From contig NZ_QWKI01000057.1 in the NCBI RefSeq assembly GCF_009911645.1, positions 17,156 to 81,155 on the forward strand: a stretch of DNA of 64,000 bases. Direction: 5' to 3'. This stretch comes from Pseudoflavonifractor sp. 60. Its GTDB lineage: Bacteria > Bacillota > Clostridia > Oscillospirales > Oscillospiraceae. Below the pieces are notes generated by a model. It made no database searches and was not told the origin of the DNA. It saw only the letters and a list, made by a program, of their open reading frames with translations. Position numbers and translations under genes: made by a program. Positions 38,648 through 48,443 of the stretch are shown in pieces (the stretch's first letter is position 1; the number at the start of each line of letters is the position of its first letter).

Positions 38648-40291
38648 ATGAAAAAAGCACTTGCCTTGCTGCTGGCTGCGGCCATGTCTCTCAGCCTGGC
38701 CGCCTGCGGCGGCAATGGTGGAACCAGTGCCGGCAACACCGGCGGCGATGGCTCCAAGTCCATGCCTGGACTGGACACCGGAAGTGTGGCGACTGCCATG
38801 GACACGGCGGCAGAATCCGTCACCGTTGCGGTGGACGACGACTCCTTCACCATTGGCCCCTGGGGCAGCGACAGCGCCGTCCGGGACTGGACCGAGACCA
38901 TCCTGTGGACCCACCTGGCCTACCGTCCCTTTATCGGCGCCGCCTTTGAGGCCGGCGAGCTGGAGCTGGTTGCTGCCAAGAGCGTAAATGCAGTGGACAG
39001 CACTACCTATGAGGTAGAGATCTACGACAACATCGTGGACAGCGCGGGCAACGCCATCAAAGCCTCCGACGTGGTATTCAGCTATGACAAGCTGGCCGAG
39101 CTGGGCTATGTCACCGAGATCAGCACCTACTACAGCAGCGCCGAGGCCACCGGCGACTACACCCTGACCATCAACCTCAAGAGCGACACCGAGGGCGCCA
39201 TTGAGGAAGTCCTCTGCGGCTGCTCCATCGCCAGCGAGTCCTGGTACACCAGCGCTTCTCAGGACGAAATTGAGAAGAACCCCGCCACCACCGGCCCTTA
39301 CACCGTGGAGAACATGGAAATCGGCGCGTCCCTGACCATGGCCGCCAAGGACAACTACTGGAAGACCAGCGATTTGACCACGGTTGAGCTGCAAAATGTG
39401 AAGAAGATCAACCTGAAGTGCATCACCGAGGCCTCCATGCGCTCCGTGGCCCTGGAGAATGGCGAGGTGGATATGGCCGAGATCGCCGCCTCTGACGTCA
39501 GCCGTTTTGAGAGCGGCAGCGACTACAATATCACCCGCTATATGAACGCCATGTCCCAGTACCTGATTTACAACACCAGCGAGAACTCCCCCATGCACGA
39601 CGTCAACGTCCGCCGGGCCGTCTCCTACGCCACCGACTCCCTCACTGTGATGATGGGCGGCGGCAGCGACGCCTGTGTGGTCAGCCACGACGTGGCCCCC
39701 AACAAGGGCCCTGACTACGTGCAGGATTGGGACAATCAGTCCTACTTCGAGCAGGACCTGGACAAGGCCGCCGAGTGCCTGGCCGCCGCCGGCTACAAGC
39801 CCGGTGAGCTGAAGCTGAAGATCCTGACCTCCGCCCAGGCCCCCCAGGGCCCCTACGTGGCCCTCCAGGCCATGCTTCAGGAGGCCGGCATCGAGCTGGA
39901 GATTATGGCTCTGGACCGGGCCGCCCGCATGGGCGTTCAGAACGACCCCACCGTGTGGGATATCGCCGAGTACTCCGACGTGGTGACCGACTTTACGACC
40001 CACTTCTGGAGCAACCTGTTTAACGAGGACAACTACCCCGGCCAGGGTACCCAGGGCTTTACCCTGGACCCCGAGCTCCAGCGCCTGCTGAAGGCCGCCA
40101 TGTCTGACCGCAGCGAGGAGAACATGAACGCCTTCCACAACTACGTGGTTGAGAACTGCTACATGTATGGCCTGTACACCGAGATCCGCTCCATTGTCAC
40201 CACCAAGGGCCTGACCAACGTGTGTATGCAGAAGGAGAACCCCGTGCTCAACGCCATGACCTTTACCGGCGATTACGTGCCCGCCGTGTAA
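38648..40291 (+). CDS. Peptide/nickel-type ABC substrate-binding lipoprotein
   Basis: A 547-residue family-5 solute-binding protein (DppA/OppA/NikA type). Signal peptide and lipobox LSLAACGG; typical blocks ATTGPYTVENM and HDVNVRRAVSYATDS. Such proteins bind peptides but also nickel chelates, glutathione or plant compounds. The ATG at 38648 follows AAAAGGAGG. It belongs to the importer running to 44285 and shares a promoter type with the C-C hydrolase operon, so the cargo may be a compound that operon degrades rather than a peptide. Confidence 0.92.
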   Translation: MKKALALLLAAAMSLSLAACGGNGGTSAGNTGGDGSKSMPGLDTGSVATAMDTAAESVTVAVDDDSFTIGPWGSDSAVRDWTETILWTHLAYRPFIGAAFEAGELELVAAKSVNAVDSTTYEVEIYDNIVDSAGNAIKASDVVFSYDKLAELGYVTEISTYYSSAEATGDYTLTINLKSDTEGAIEEVLCGCSIASESWYTSASQDEIEKNPATTGPYTVENMEIGASLTMAAKDNYWKTSDLTTVELQNVKKINLKCITEASMRSVALENGEVDMAEIAASDVSRFESGSDYNITRYMNAMSQYLIYNTSENSPMHDVNVRRAVSYATDSLTVMMGGGSDACVVSHDVAPNKGPDYVQDWDNQSYFEQDLDKAAECLAAAGYKPGELKLKILTSAQAPQGPYVALQAMLQEAGIELEIMALDRAARMGVQNDPTVWDIAEYSDVVTDFTTHFWSNLFNEDNYPGQGTQGFTLDPELQRLLKAAMSDRSEENMNAFHNYVVENCYMYGLYTEIRSIVTTKGLTNVCMQKENPVLNAMTFTGDYVPAV

Positions 40292-40339
40292 CCCCAATGT
40301 TTCCGGCCGGACCTGATTCCGGTACATAGCAAATGCGGA

Positions 40340-40378
40340 AGCAGTACTGTATGAACCCCGGATACAGTACTGCTTTTG
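40340..40378 (+). terminator. Intercistronic stem-loop after binding-protein gene
   Basis: GCAGTACTGTAT (40341-40352) pairs with ATACAGTACTGC (40362-40373), then TTTT. As in two other ABC operons of this window, it lies between binding protein and permease genes. Confidence 0.8.
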
Positions 40379-40422
40379 CAAAATAATCCCGCAGCTCTAC
40401 ACTGAAAGGAGAGGAGAATGGC

Positions 40423-41388
40423 ATGACACGCTATATCATCAAGCGGCTGCTGATTATGATTCCCCTGCTCATTGCGGTGGGCGTCATCATGTACACCCTG
40501 ATGGAATTTGTCCCCGGCGACCCTGTGGACATTGTGTTTAACACCGGCTTCCACACGGAGGAGGAGAAGGATTTGATGCGGGAGGCCATGGGGCTGAACC
40601 GGCCCTTTGTGGTGCGGCTGGGGGAGTATATCGGCGGCGTCTTCCTGCACTTTGACTTCGGCACCAGCCTGCTGGACGGCACCAGCATCAAAACCGCCCT
40701 GCTGAACCGCTTCCCCAATACCCTGTATATCGCCATCTTCAGCATCCTGCTGACCGTTGTGGTGGGCCTGCCTCTGGGCATCTATACGGCGGTCCACGCC
40801 AACAGCCTGGGGGATAAGGTGTCGCTGTTTGTCACGCTGCTGTTCGACTGTATGCCCAGCTTCTGGACAGCCCTGCTGCTGGTACTGCTGTTTTCGGTGA
40901 AGCTGAAATGGCTTCCGTCCTCGGGCAACGACTCGCTGAAATTCTTCATCCTGCCCACCCTGGCCAACTCCCTGGGCGGACTGGCCGGCTTCACCCGGCA
41001 GGTTCGGGCCAGTATGCTGGAGGTCATCCGCTCCGACTATGTCACCACCGCCCGTTCCAAGGGTCTGCCGGAGCATGATGTGGTGTACGGCCACGCCCTG
41101 CCCAACGCCCTGATCCCCATCCTGACGGTGGTGGGTATGCGCTTTGGCAGTATGCTGGGGGGCGCCACCATCGTGGAGGTGATCTTCTCCATCCCCGGCA
41201 TCGGCCAGTACCTGGTCAACGCCATCAACGGCCTGGACTATACCGCCGCCACCGGCAGCATTATCTTCATCGCTTTCACCTTCTCCGTCATTATGCTGCT
41301 GACCGACCTGCTGTACGCCTACGCCGACCCCCGCATCAAGGCCCAATACACCGCTTCCAGCAGAAAGAAGGTGCCCGCAAATGGCTGA
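40423..41388 (+). CDS. ABC permease, DppB type
   Basis: A 321-residue permease of the DppB/OppB/NikB family: an N-terminal helix (IIKRLLIMIPLLIAVGVIMY), then five more helices and the docking motif with RSDYVTTARSKGLPEHDVVYGHALPNALIP. It pairs with the DppC-type permease, whose start it overlaps by 8 bases. Confidence 0.93.
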   Translation: MTRYIIKRLLIMIPLLIAVGVIMYTLMEFVPGDPVDIVFNTGFHTEEEKDLMREAMGLNRPFVVRLGEYIGGVFLHFDFGTSLLDGTSIKTALLNRFPNTLYIAIFSILLTVVVGLPLGIYTAVHANSLGDKVSLFVTLLFDCMPSFWTALLLVLLFSVKLKWLPSSGNDSLKFFILPTLANSLGGLAGFTRQVRASMLEVIRSDYVTTARSKGLPEHDVVYGHALPNALIPILTVVGMRFGSMLGGATIVEVIFSIPGIGQYLVNAINGLDYTAATGSIIFIAFTFSVIMLLTDLLYAYADPRIKAQYTASSRKKVPANG

Positions 41389-42334
41389 ACTGTTGAAGGA
41401 AAAAACCGAAAAAAAGAATCCCGAGCACGGACACGGCGGCTATCACAAGGGTGAGAACAGACACCGCCACGGAAGAAAGCCGGAGAGCTTAAAGCCGGGC
41501 TCCCTGAAATATGTTTGGAACAGCGTCTCCCACAACAAAAGCGCTGTCATCGGCATGGTCCTGCTGGCAGCCATTGTGATTCTGTGCATCCTCTCCCCCT
41601 ACATCTGTCCCTGGCCCTACTCCAAGATGAACATGCCCCACGCCTATCAGGGGCCCAACCTGACCCATCTGCTGGGCACCGACCACATCGGTCGTGACCT
41701 GCTCTCCCGTGTGCTCTACGGCGCCCGGTACACCCTGATTATTGGCATCACCGCCACCGTCATCTCCGCCGTGCTGGGTATTCTGATGGGGGCCATTGCC
41801 GGCTACTTCGGCGGCTTCATCGACTCCTGCCTCATGCGTTTCCTGGACATCTTCCAGGCCTTCCCCACCCTGATCCTGGCTATGGCCTTCTGCGCCATCT
41901 TCGGCAAGGGGGTTGACAAGTGTATCTGGGCCCTGGGCATCACCGGCATTCCCGGCTTTGCCCGGCTCATGCGGGCCAACATCCTGCGGGTCGTCAACAT
42001 GGAGTACATTGAGGCCGCCCGGACTATCAACTGCCCCACCTGGCGGATCATCGCCCAGCACATCATCCCCAACGCTATCTCCCCCATTATCGTGGAGATC
42101 GCCATGACCGTCAGCCGCAACGGCCTGACTTCCTCCTCCCTCAGCTTCCTGGGTATGGGGGTCCAGGAGCCCAAGCCGGAGTGGGGCGCCATGCTGTCCG
42201 CCTCCCGGGATTTTATCCGGGACTACCCCCACATGGTGATTGCCCCCGGCATCTTCATCGTCATCACTGTGCTCAGCTTCAACCTGATTGGCGACGCTTT
42301 CCGGGACGCGCTGGACCCCAAGTTCAAGGATTGA
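41381..42334 (+). CDS. ABC permease, DppC type, with His-rich N terminus
   Basis: A 317-residue DppC/OppC/NikC permease. An unusual cytoplasmic head (residues 1-45) contains HGHGGYHKGENRHRHGRK, which could bind metal. The usual NKSAVIGMVLL helix, the LLGTDHIGRDLLSRVLYGAR block and the docking loop EYIEAARTINCPTWRIIAQHI follow. The His-rich head is not general for this family. Overlaps the upstream permease gene. Confidence 0.92.
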   Translation: MAELLKEKTEKKNPEHGHGGYHKGENRHRHGRKPESLKPGSLKYVWNSVSHNKSAVIGMVLLAAIVILCILSPYICPWPYSKMNMPHAYQGPNLTHLLGTDHIGRDLLSRVLYGARYTLIIGITATVISAVLGILMGAIAGYFGGFIDSCLMRFLDIFQAFPTLILAMAFCAIFGKGVDKCIWALGITGIPGFARLMRANILRVVNMEYIEAARTINCPTWRIIAQHIIPNAISPIIVEIAMTVSRNGLTSSSLSFLGMGVQEPKPEWGAMLSASRDFIRDYPHMVIAPGIFIVITVLSFNLIGDAFRDALDPKFKD

Positions 42335-42347
42335 AGGAGGAAGTCAT

Positions 42348-43322
42348 ATGAGTGAAAACAAAACTGCGCTGTTTTCCGTCCGCGACCTGGTGGTGGAGTA
42401 CCACTCCGGCCAGTCCATCATCCACGCGGTCAACGGCGTCTCCTTCTCCCTGGGGGTCGGCGAGACCCTGGGCCTGGTGGGGGAGACCGGAGCGGGCAAG
42501 ACCACCATCGCCAAGGCGGCTCTGCGCATTCTCCCCGACCACTCGGTGGAGCGGGTAGGCGGCGAGATCCTGTTTGAGGGAAAAAATGTCCTGGATATGG
42601 GCGACGCCGAGCTGCGGGACCTGCGGGGCAAGAAAATCTCCATGATCTTCCAGGACCCCATGACCGCCCTGAACCCGGTAAAGACGGTCATCTCCCAGAT
42701 CGCAGAGGGCTATAAAATCCACCACAACTGCTCCAAGGCGGAGGCCAACCAGCAGGCCATCAAAATGCTGGAGATGGTGGGCATCGGCGCCGACCGGGCC
42801 GACGAGTACCCTCACCAGTTCTCCGGCGGCATGAAGCAGCGGGTCGTCATCGCCCTGGCCCTGGCCTGCTCCCCCCAGCTGCTCATTGCGGACGAGCCCA
42901 CCACCGCCCTGGATGTCACCATCCAGGCCCAGGTACTGGACCTGATTAAGGGCCTGCGCAACGAATTGGGTACGGCTATGATCCTGATCACCCACGACTT
43001 GGGCATTGTGGCCGACGTGTGCGACTATGTGTGCGTCATCTACGCCGGCCGCATCATCGAGAGCGGCACCAAGGAGGACATCTTCGACAACCCCGCCCAC
43101 CCCTACACCAAGGGTCTGTTCGCCGCCCTGCCCGACCTGGACAAGAATGTCCGGCGGCTGTCTCCCATCGAGGGCCTGCCCCCCGACCCCTCCCAGGTGC
43201 GCGACGAGTGCGACTTCTACCAGCGATGCCCCCACAGGTGCGACAAGTGCCTGGCCTATGACCGGGAGATGATCGAGCTCAGCCCGGGACACTTTTCCAG
43301 ATGCTGGAGAACGGAGGAATGA
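42348..43322 (+). CDS. ABC ATPase, DppD type
   Basis: A 324-residue ATPase: Walker [11 protein letters not shown], signature [15 protein letters not shown], Walker [13 protein letters not shown], and the C-terminal oligopeptide-type extension with a Cys cluster ([14 protein letters not shown]), likely an Fe-S or metal site found in many DppD/F proteins. The ATG at 42348 follows AAGGAGG. Heterodimer with the next gene product. Confidence 0.93.
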   Translation: MSENKTALFSVRDLVVEYHSGQSIIHAVNGVSFSLGVGETLGLVGETGAGKTTIAKAALRILPDHSVERVGGEILFEGKNVLDMGDAELRDLRGKKISMIFQDPMTALNPVKTVISQIAEGYKIHHNCSKAEANQQAIKMLEMVGIGADRADEYPHQFSGGMKQRVVIALALACSPQLLIADEPTTALDVTIQAQVLDLIKGLRNELGTAMILITHDLGIVADVCDYVCVIYAGRIIESGTKEDIFDNPAHPYTKGLFAALPDLDKNVRRLSPIEGLPPDPSQVRDECDFYQRCPHRCDKCLAYDREMIELSPGHFSRCWRTEE

Positions 43323-43325
43323 GCA

Positions 43326-44285
43326 ATGGCCCCGCTAATCGAGGTAAAGAACCTGAAAAAGTATTTTAAAAGCGCAGCCGGCATGGTCCATGCGGTGGAT
43401 GACATCTCCTTTTCCATTGAGGAGGGCGAGACTGTGGGCCTGGTGGGTGAATCGGGCTGCGGCAAGTCAACTCTGGGCCGTACGCTGATTCATCTGAATG
43501 AGAGCACTGGTGGACAGATCCTGTACAGGGGTCAGGACGTAACCAAGCTGAACAAGAAGCAGCTGGTGGACTTCCGCCGGGACGTGCAGATGATTTTCCA
43601 GGACCCCTTCTCCTCCCTGGACCCCCGGCAGACCGTGCAGGATATCATCGAGGAGCCCATCCGCCTGACCGGCAGGCTGAGTAAGGGGGAGCTGAAGGAG
43701 AAGGTCATCGACCTGATGGACACTGTGGGCATTGAGAAGCGCCTGCGGATGAGCTATCCCCACGAGCTGGACGGCGGCCGCCGCCAGCGGGTTGGGATCG
43801 CCCGGGCCCTGGCCCTGGACCCCAAGTTTATTGTCTGCGATGAGCCGGTATCCGCCCTGGATGTGTCCATTCAGGCCCAAATCCTGAACCTGCTCATGGA
43901 CCTTCAGGAGACCCGGGGGCTGACCTACTTGTTTATAACCCACGACATGTCGGTGGTCAAGCACATCTCCAACCAGATCTGCGTCATGTATCTGGGCCAG
44001 ATGGTGGAAAAGGCGGAGAAGGAGGAGCTGTTTGCCCGGCCCCTCCACCCCTACACCAAGGCGCTCCTCTCCGCCATCCCCACAACGGACATTCATCACC
44101 AGAAAAAACGTATCCTGCTCAAAGGTGAAATCAAATCCCCCATCAACCCCGGCCCCGCCTGCCGCTTTGCCTCCCGGTGTATCTACGCCAACGAGAGTTG
44201 CCAGCAGGGCGCCCGCCTGCATGAAGTCTCCCCGGGCCACTTCGTGGCCTGCAACAGGGTTGACGAGATCAACAAGGACGCATAA
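43326..44285 (+). CDS. ABC ATPase, DppF type
   Basis: A 319-residue ATPase partner: Walker [11 protein letters not shown], Walker [13 protein letters not shown], and the C-terminal extension ([14 protein letters not shown]). The signature is altered from LSGGQ to LDGGR ([17 protein letters not shown]), a variant also known in some DppF proteins. Last gene of the importer, 3 bases after the first ATPase. Confidence 0.93.
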   Translation: MAPLIEVKNLKKYFKSAAGMVHAVDDISFSIEEGETVGLVGESGCGKSTLGRTLIHLNESTGGQILYRGQDVTKLNKKQLVDFRRDVQMIFQDPFSSLDPRQTVQDIIEEPIRLTGRLSKGELKEKVIDLMDTVGIEKRLRMSYPHELDGGRRQRVGIARALALDPKFIVCDEPVSALDVSIQAQILNLLMDLQETRGLTYLFITHDMSVVKHISNQICVMYLGQMVEKAEKEELFARPLHPYTKALLSAIPTTDIHHQKKRILLKGEIKSPINPGPACRFASRCIYANESCQQGARLHEVSPGHFVACNRVDEINKDA

Positions 44286-44345
44286 AAGATTTCCCTGCCC
44301 TTAGGGCGGGGAAATCCACAATACAATGAGATTGGAAACGTGGCT

Positions 44346-44921
44346 ATGAGGACACTGCGAAGCACCTTCGAGGAAAATTACAGGGCCGTTCCGGAGCCCA
44401 GCGGCAACCGGCGGGGCTTTAAGATGCGCTACATATATATCGGCCCGTGGTACATCTGGAACCTGCCTCGGGAGCGGGTCCAGACAGCCAAGCGGCTGAT
44501 GGGTGCGGCCTGTATATTCAGCATTCTGCTCTTCTTCTCAGGAGCCTTTTTGAACTCCCCCCTGAACCACGACCGGTATGTGAGTCTCACCGGAATGCTC
44601 TCCATCGCCGCACTGGTCTTCGAGGTTTTTGGAGCCGCGCAGTTCTGCGCCGCCAGGGAAAAAATGACCACCATGGATTTCCACGACATTCAGACCAAGC
44701 TGATGCTTGCCCCCCTGGCCCACGGCGTCCTGCTGCTCATCACAGCAGCATTCGCGGTCCGTCAGCTGCTCCGCTGGGACGGCTTCGTCCTGACGGATAC
44801 GGTGGTCCCCATGTGCTATGCCCTGTCGGGCATTCTGTCCCTGCTGATGTTCTTCTATTTCCGCTCTCTGCCTATCCGGAAGGAGAAGAACAAAGATTGG
44901 GACATCGGCCTGTCCTCTTGA
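44346..44921 (+). CDS. Four-helix membrane protein, unknown
   Basis: A 191-residue protein with four predicted membrane helices (GAACIFSILLFFSGAF; SLTGMLSIAALVFEVFGAA; LAHGVLLLITAAFAVRQLL; CYALSGILSLLMFFYF) and charged ends. No family recognised. The ribosome site is weak (GGAAA). It follows the importer by about 60 bases and its stop codon overlaps the -35 box of the MarR gene. Confidence 0.75.
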   Translation: MRTLRSTFEENYRAVPEPSGNRRGFKMRYIYIGPWYIWNLPRERVQTAKRLMGAACIFSILLFFSGAFLNSPLNHDRYVSLTGMLSIAALVFEVFGAAQFCAAREKMTTMDFHDIQTKLMLAPLAHGVLLLITAAFAVRQLLRWDGFVLTDTVVPMCYALSGILSLLMFFYFRSLPIRKEKNKDWDIGLSS

Positions 44922-44947
44922 CAAACTGGCGGCCTCCGTGGTACTCT
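44918..44947 (+). promoter_or_regulatory. Promoter of MarR gene
   Basis: TTGACA (44918-44923) overlapping the previous stop codon, 18 bases, TACTCT (44942-44947). Confidence 0.5.
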
Positions 44948-44974
44948 GGAATTACGTTGATAGGAGGCTGTATC

Positions 44975-45496
44975 ATGAGAGATCGGAACAGTTTTGCCGG
45001 AAAACACCACAAAAACGGACACAAAGGGCCCCACGGCCATCACGGGCACGGCTCCGGGGGCAGCCGGGAGGACCTGGCTGGAAAACTGGAGTACTGCGCC
45101 CGGGAACTGGCTCACTTTGCGGGGCGGCACCACGGCCAACGAAAAATTCTTTGCCTCCTCCGGGAGCAGAGCCCCATCAACCAGAAGGAGCTTCAGGACA
45201 TGCTGGGGATTCAGTCCGGCTCGATGAGCGAAATTGCGGCAAAGCTGGAGGGACGGGGCCTGATTGGCCGCGACCGGGACCAGATGGACAAGCGAAAGAT
45301 CACCCTGTCCATTACACCGGCTGGGCTGGAGTGGCTGGCCCAGCGGGACGATGAGGAGATCGAACAGCGCCGGACCGAGTTCTTCCAGGGCTTGACCCAG
45401 GAGGAGCGGGATACGCTGGAGTCTCTGCTGGACAAGCTGGCTGACTACTGGGACCAGAAGCTGGAGCCCAAACGGCTGGAAAATCATCCAAGCTGA
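44975..45496 (+). CDS. MarR-family regulator with His-rich N terminus
   Basis: A 173-residue regulator. Residues 10-30 (HHKNGHKGPHGHHGHG) are His/Gly-rich, an unusual head that may sense metal. The MarR winged helix follows (QRKILCLLREQSPINQKELQ, MLGIQSGSMSEIAAKLEGRGLI, RDQMDKRKITLSITPAG). The ATG at 44975 follows AGGAGG. It is the last gene of the rightward block. MarR proteins often control paired ABC exporters, such as those at 29573-33132, but that link is only a guess. Confidence 0.88.
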   Translation: MRDRNSFAGKHHKNGHKGPHGHHGHGSGGSREDLAGKLEYCARELAHFAGRHHGQRKILCLLREQSPINQKELQDMLGIQSGSMSEIAAKLEGRGLIGRDRDQMDKRKITLSITPAGLEWLAQRDDEEIEQRRTEFFQGLTQEERDTLESLLDKLADYWDQKLEPKRLENHPS

Positions 45497-45624
45497 CAGC
45501 CCCTGTGCAGCAGCCCTCAGCGACTTTGCGGCATAGGAATCACTATTCTTATAACAGCCGACAGTTCTCGTTTGCGCGCAACTGCGTTGGAATACAGGCG
45601 GTTTATAAAAGCGTACTCAGAAAA

Positions 45625-45659
45625 ATGGAAGGGATTAGGAACATCCTAATCCCTTCCAT
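45625..45659. terminator. Bidirectional terminator between convergent genes
   Basis: A 16-base perfect stem (45625-45640 with 45644-45659, loop ACA) with CTTTACTCTT on the plus side and TTTTTC on the minus side. It ends both the MarR gene and the ABC operon from the right. Confidence 0.88.
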
Positions 45660-45724
45660 CTTTACTCTTAAACCGCTGCTGCGCTGTCCTTCCCTTTCTT
45701 CGGGCGGTTTTTGCGCTGTGCAGC

Positions 45725-46213
45725 TTAGAGGCCGTCCCCCTCCAGGCCCAACTCATCTCCCAGGCCGAAGTCGTCGCCAATCGTGGGGTCCTCCTCCACG
45801 GGTTCCTTGGTCACCGCTGGGACAAACTCGGTGTACCAGGCCTCCTCGGGCAGGCCGGCCAGGTAGGCGGGCAGGTTCACCACAATGCCGTCCACACTGT
45901 AGGGCAGCTTAATGCTGACCTCCTTCACCACCGGCTCGTCCCCCTTGTTCTCGGTGATCTCCAGGGTCATTTGGAAGTTCTGTCCAATCCAGATGGACAT
46001 ACCCCGTTCCCGCTTGCCCAGCTTGGCAACCTCCTCGCCCTTGACCTTGACCACCACACGCTCGAAAGCCTTGTAGTCCTGACCCTGGTAGCCCTCCAGG
46101 GTCTTGTTGTCAAAGTAGACGGTGTGGCCCCGTCCGATGACCAGCATACAGCCGGCAATGGCAACCAGAACGGCCACCAGCAGGAGGGAAAATACAATCT
46201 GACGCGATTTCAT
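45725..46213 (-). CDS. Small membrane-anchored protein of the ABC operon (DUF6672-like)
   Basis: A 162-residue protein with an N-terminal membrane helix or lipoprotein-like signal (VFSLLLVAVLVAIAGCMLV) and an extracellular beta-rich domain, with an acidic tail (EDPTIGDDFGLGDELGLE). From memory it matches a DUF6672-type protein found at the end of such transporter operons. Its ATG overlaps the permease stop (ATGA). Probably an accessory of the importer; no known activity. Confidence 0.75.
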   Translation of the reverse strand: MKSRQIVFSLLLVAVLVAIAGCMLVIGRGHTVYFDNKTLEGYQGQDYKAFERVVVKVKGEEVAKLGKRERGMSIWIGQNFQMTLEITENKGDEPVVKEVSIKLPYSVDGIVVNLPAYLAGLPEEAWYTEFVPAVTKEPVEEDPTIGDDFGLGDELGLEGDGL

Positions 46214-47334
46214 TCCGCTTCCTCCTTTTGGGCCTGGGCCAGCTCCTGGCCTGCCTTACTCTTCACCATGCGCTTCTTGGCCTCGTACATAATCAAAGCC
46301 AGGGTTATCACGCCGTAGGACAGGAACACACGGAAGTACTCGCCCACCATGGAGTCGCCGGTGATAAACGCGCCGGCGCCGGGGGCCACAATGAACATCA
46401 GATGGAACAGAATCACACCCAGGAAGGCGTTGCCGATGGAGGCCCGCTCCACCGATGCACCCCCAACCAGCAGGGCGGCGATGCAGAACATACCGATTTG
46501 GGCGTGACCGGTGTAGGTGGGCAGGTTGCCCATGTTTTGCAGGTAGATCACCATGCCGAAGCCGGCAAAGACGGTGGACATAACAATGGAGATAATGCGG
46601 GTGCGCTCCACCTTGATCCCGGCGGCCCGGGCCACCTCCATGTCCTGGCCCACCGCCCGCATATCCTGGCCCAGCTTCGTGCGTCGGAACCAGACAATAA
46701 ACAGGCACAGCAGCCCCACCAGCAGGAAGGTGAGGACGGGAATTTTGACCCCGCCCACCCGAACGGCCAGCAGGTCGTCCAGGCACTGGCGCATATTCAG
46801 CAGACTGACGGTGTTCCGGATGCCGTAGCCCCGGGGCAGCATAATGCTGGCGTGGACAATGGGAATAATGGAACCCATGACGTAGAGCACAATCAGCTGA
46901 TACCAGCCATTGATGAAGTAGTTCATAATGTAGCTGGTAATCATCTCCCGCCCCTTGGCCATATTCAGGATGGCGCCGCACAGCAGGCCCAGCAGCATGG
47001 AGAAGGGGATGGACAAAATCATGGCCAGCACCACGCCGGGGATGCCCCAGATCTGCCAGTCGGCCACCAGGATGACGGCAATCTCCGCCCCCATTGCGCC
47101 CAGCGTCATGGCAAAGTTCAGGCCCATGCCCGCCATAATGGGGAAGAGCAGGCAGAGCACCAGAAACAGGTTCCGGCCCATGCGGGTTATGATCTCGTTG
47201 AGCAGATAGCTGGGGGACCGGCCCGACATGGGGATAAAGACGGCACAGATGATGATGAACATGATGGGCACCGTGTTATTGCGGACAAAGCCCAGCAGCT
47301 GCTTGCCGGCGGAGGCATTATTATTCTTGCTCAT
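46210..47334 (-). CDS. Simple-sugar-type ABC permease 2
   Basis: A 374-residue permease of the RbsC/BmpA-transporter (branched-chain/simple sugar) family with about 8-10 helices (LLGLLCGAILNMAKGREMITSYIMNYFINGW region; GQDMEVARAAGIKVERTRI loop). Coupled to the preceding permease by an ATGA overlap. Together they form the channel. Confidence 0.9.
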   Translation of the reverse strand: MSKNNNASAGKQLLGFVRNNTVPIMFIIICAVFIPMSGRSPSYLLNEIITRMGRNLFLVLCLLFPIMAGMGLNFAMTLGAMGAEIAVILVADWQIWGIPGVVLAMILSIPFSMLLGLLCGAILNMAKGREMITSYIMNYFINGWYQLIVLYVMGSIIPIVHASIMLPRGYGIRNTVSLLNMRQCLDDLLAVRVGGVKIPVLTFLLVGLLCLFIVWFRRTKLGQDMRAVGQDMEVARAAGIKVERTRIISIVMSTVFAGFGMVIYLQNMGNLPTYTGHAQIGMFCIAALLVGGASVERASIGNAFLGVILFHLMFIVAPGAGAFITGDSMVGEYFRVFLSYGVITLALIMYEAKKRMVKSKAGQELAQAQKEEAE

Positions 47335-48431
47335 TTCGTTCCCTCCGTCTTTCTGGTCAGGGCGTACAACACCATGCCGTTGGAGACAATAATGCGAATG
47401 ACCTCGCTCATATCCATGTGGACCATGGCATTCATCACAGTGGGGGTCATGGTGACCATGCCCTGGAAGAGGATGGTACCAATAATCACGTTGCCAATGG
47501 TGGCCTTGTTCACCAGAGCGCCGCCGATGAGAATGGCAGCCACTGTGGGCATGGTCAGGTTGTTGGGGGCGTTATACAGCTGGATAAAGCCGAAGCCCTG
47601 CTGATAAATCAGGATGCCGATGGCCCCCAGCCAGCTGGACATGACCACAGACAGGGTGCGGATGCGGTCCACATTGATGCCGGCGGCCTTGGCGAACACC
47701 GGATTGGAGCCCACCGCCGTCATAGCGGTGCCCGTTTTGGTGTGGAGGAATGCCCACATGGCGAAGGCCAGCAGCGCAAAGACCAGCAGCGACCCGGTGG
47801 GTATCTTGATATACTCCAAAGGGCCCAGGCTGGTGCCCAGCTTGGCCGCAATTTTGGCAAAATCAATCTCCAAAAAGCTGGCCAGCGCCTGATTATAGAA
47901 GCCGTCCAGGGAGATGGTGGGCCGCAGGCCGTTGCCCGACAGGCCGTAGACCATGGTAGGGCTGGTGTAGGGCAGCAGCAGCCACATCATACAGAAGAAG
48001 GACATGACCGAAAAGCCCACATAGGTGGCAATCATCATCTCGCCCCCCTTGATACGGTTGAGCAGCGCACCGTAGCCCAGGCCGAAGAGCACCGCAAAGG
48101 GGGTTGCCAGCACCACTGCCATCACAAAGCTCATGGGGCCGGTGAAGCCCAGCTGAATGGACAGCGTGCCCCCCAGCAGGCCGCAAATCACCGCCAGGGG
48201 CAGGCCGAAGTTCAGGCCGCAGCCCGAGTGGATCATGGGGACCATGGCCAGCACCAGCACCGCGTTCCAACTGAAGCGGTTAATGATGTTGGTAATCTGC
48301 ATAAACAGGTTGACGCCCACAAAGGGGGTCATCACGAACAGGACCAAAAGAAAGCCGGAGATAATCAGCCTGGGGAAGCCCAGCCTGTCCAGCCAATAGC
48401 GCAAGCCAATTGCGTATCCTGGAGAACCCAT
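47331..48431 (-). CDS. Simple-sugar-type ABC permease 1
   Basis: A 366-residue permease, partner of the gene at 46210. Family blocks are FGLGYGALLNRIKGGEMMIATY and VGSNPVFAKAAGINVDRIR. It lies 12 bases downstream of the ATPase gene. Confidence 0.9.
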   Translation of the reverse strand: MGSPGYAIGLRYWLDRLGFPRLIISGFLLVLFVMTPFVGVNLFMQITNIINRFSWNAVLVLAMVPMIHSGCGLNFGLPLAVICGLLGGTLSIQLGFTGPMSFVMAVVLATPFAVLFGLGYGALLNRIKGGEMMIATYVGFSVMSFFCMMWLLLPYTSPTMVYGLSGNGLRPTISLDGFYNQALASFLEIDFAKIAAKLGTSLGPLEYIKIPTGSLLVFALLAFAMWAFLHTKTGTAMTAVGSNPVFAKAAGINVDRIRTLSVVMSSWLGAIGILIYQQGFGFIQLYNAPNNLTMPTVAAILIGGALVNKATIGNVIIGTILFQGMVTMTPTVMNAMVHMDMSEVIRIIVSNGMVLYALTRKTEGTK

Positions 48432-48443
48432 ATTTTTCCCTCC

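Noticed and set aside
38648..44285. Assigning the importer firmly to dipeptides
   Set aside because: Family-5 binding proteins also take nickel complexes and other solutes, and the shared promoter type ties it to the C-C hydrolase locus; substrate left open.
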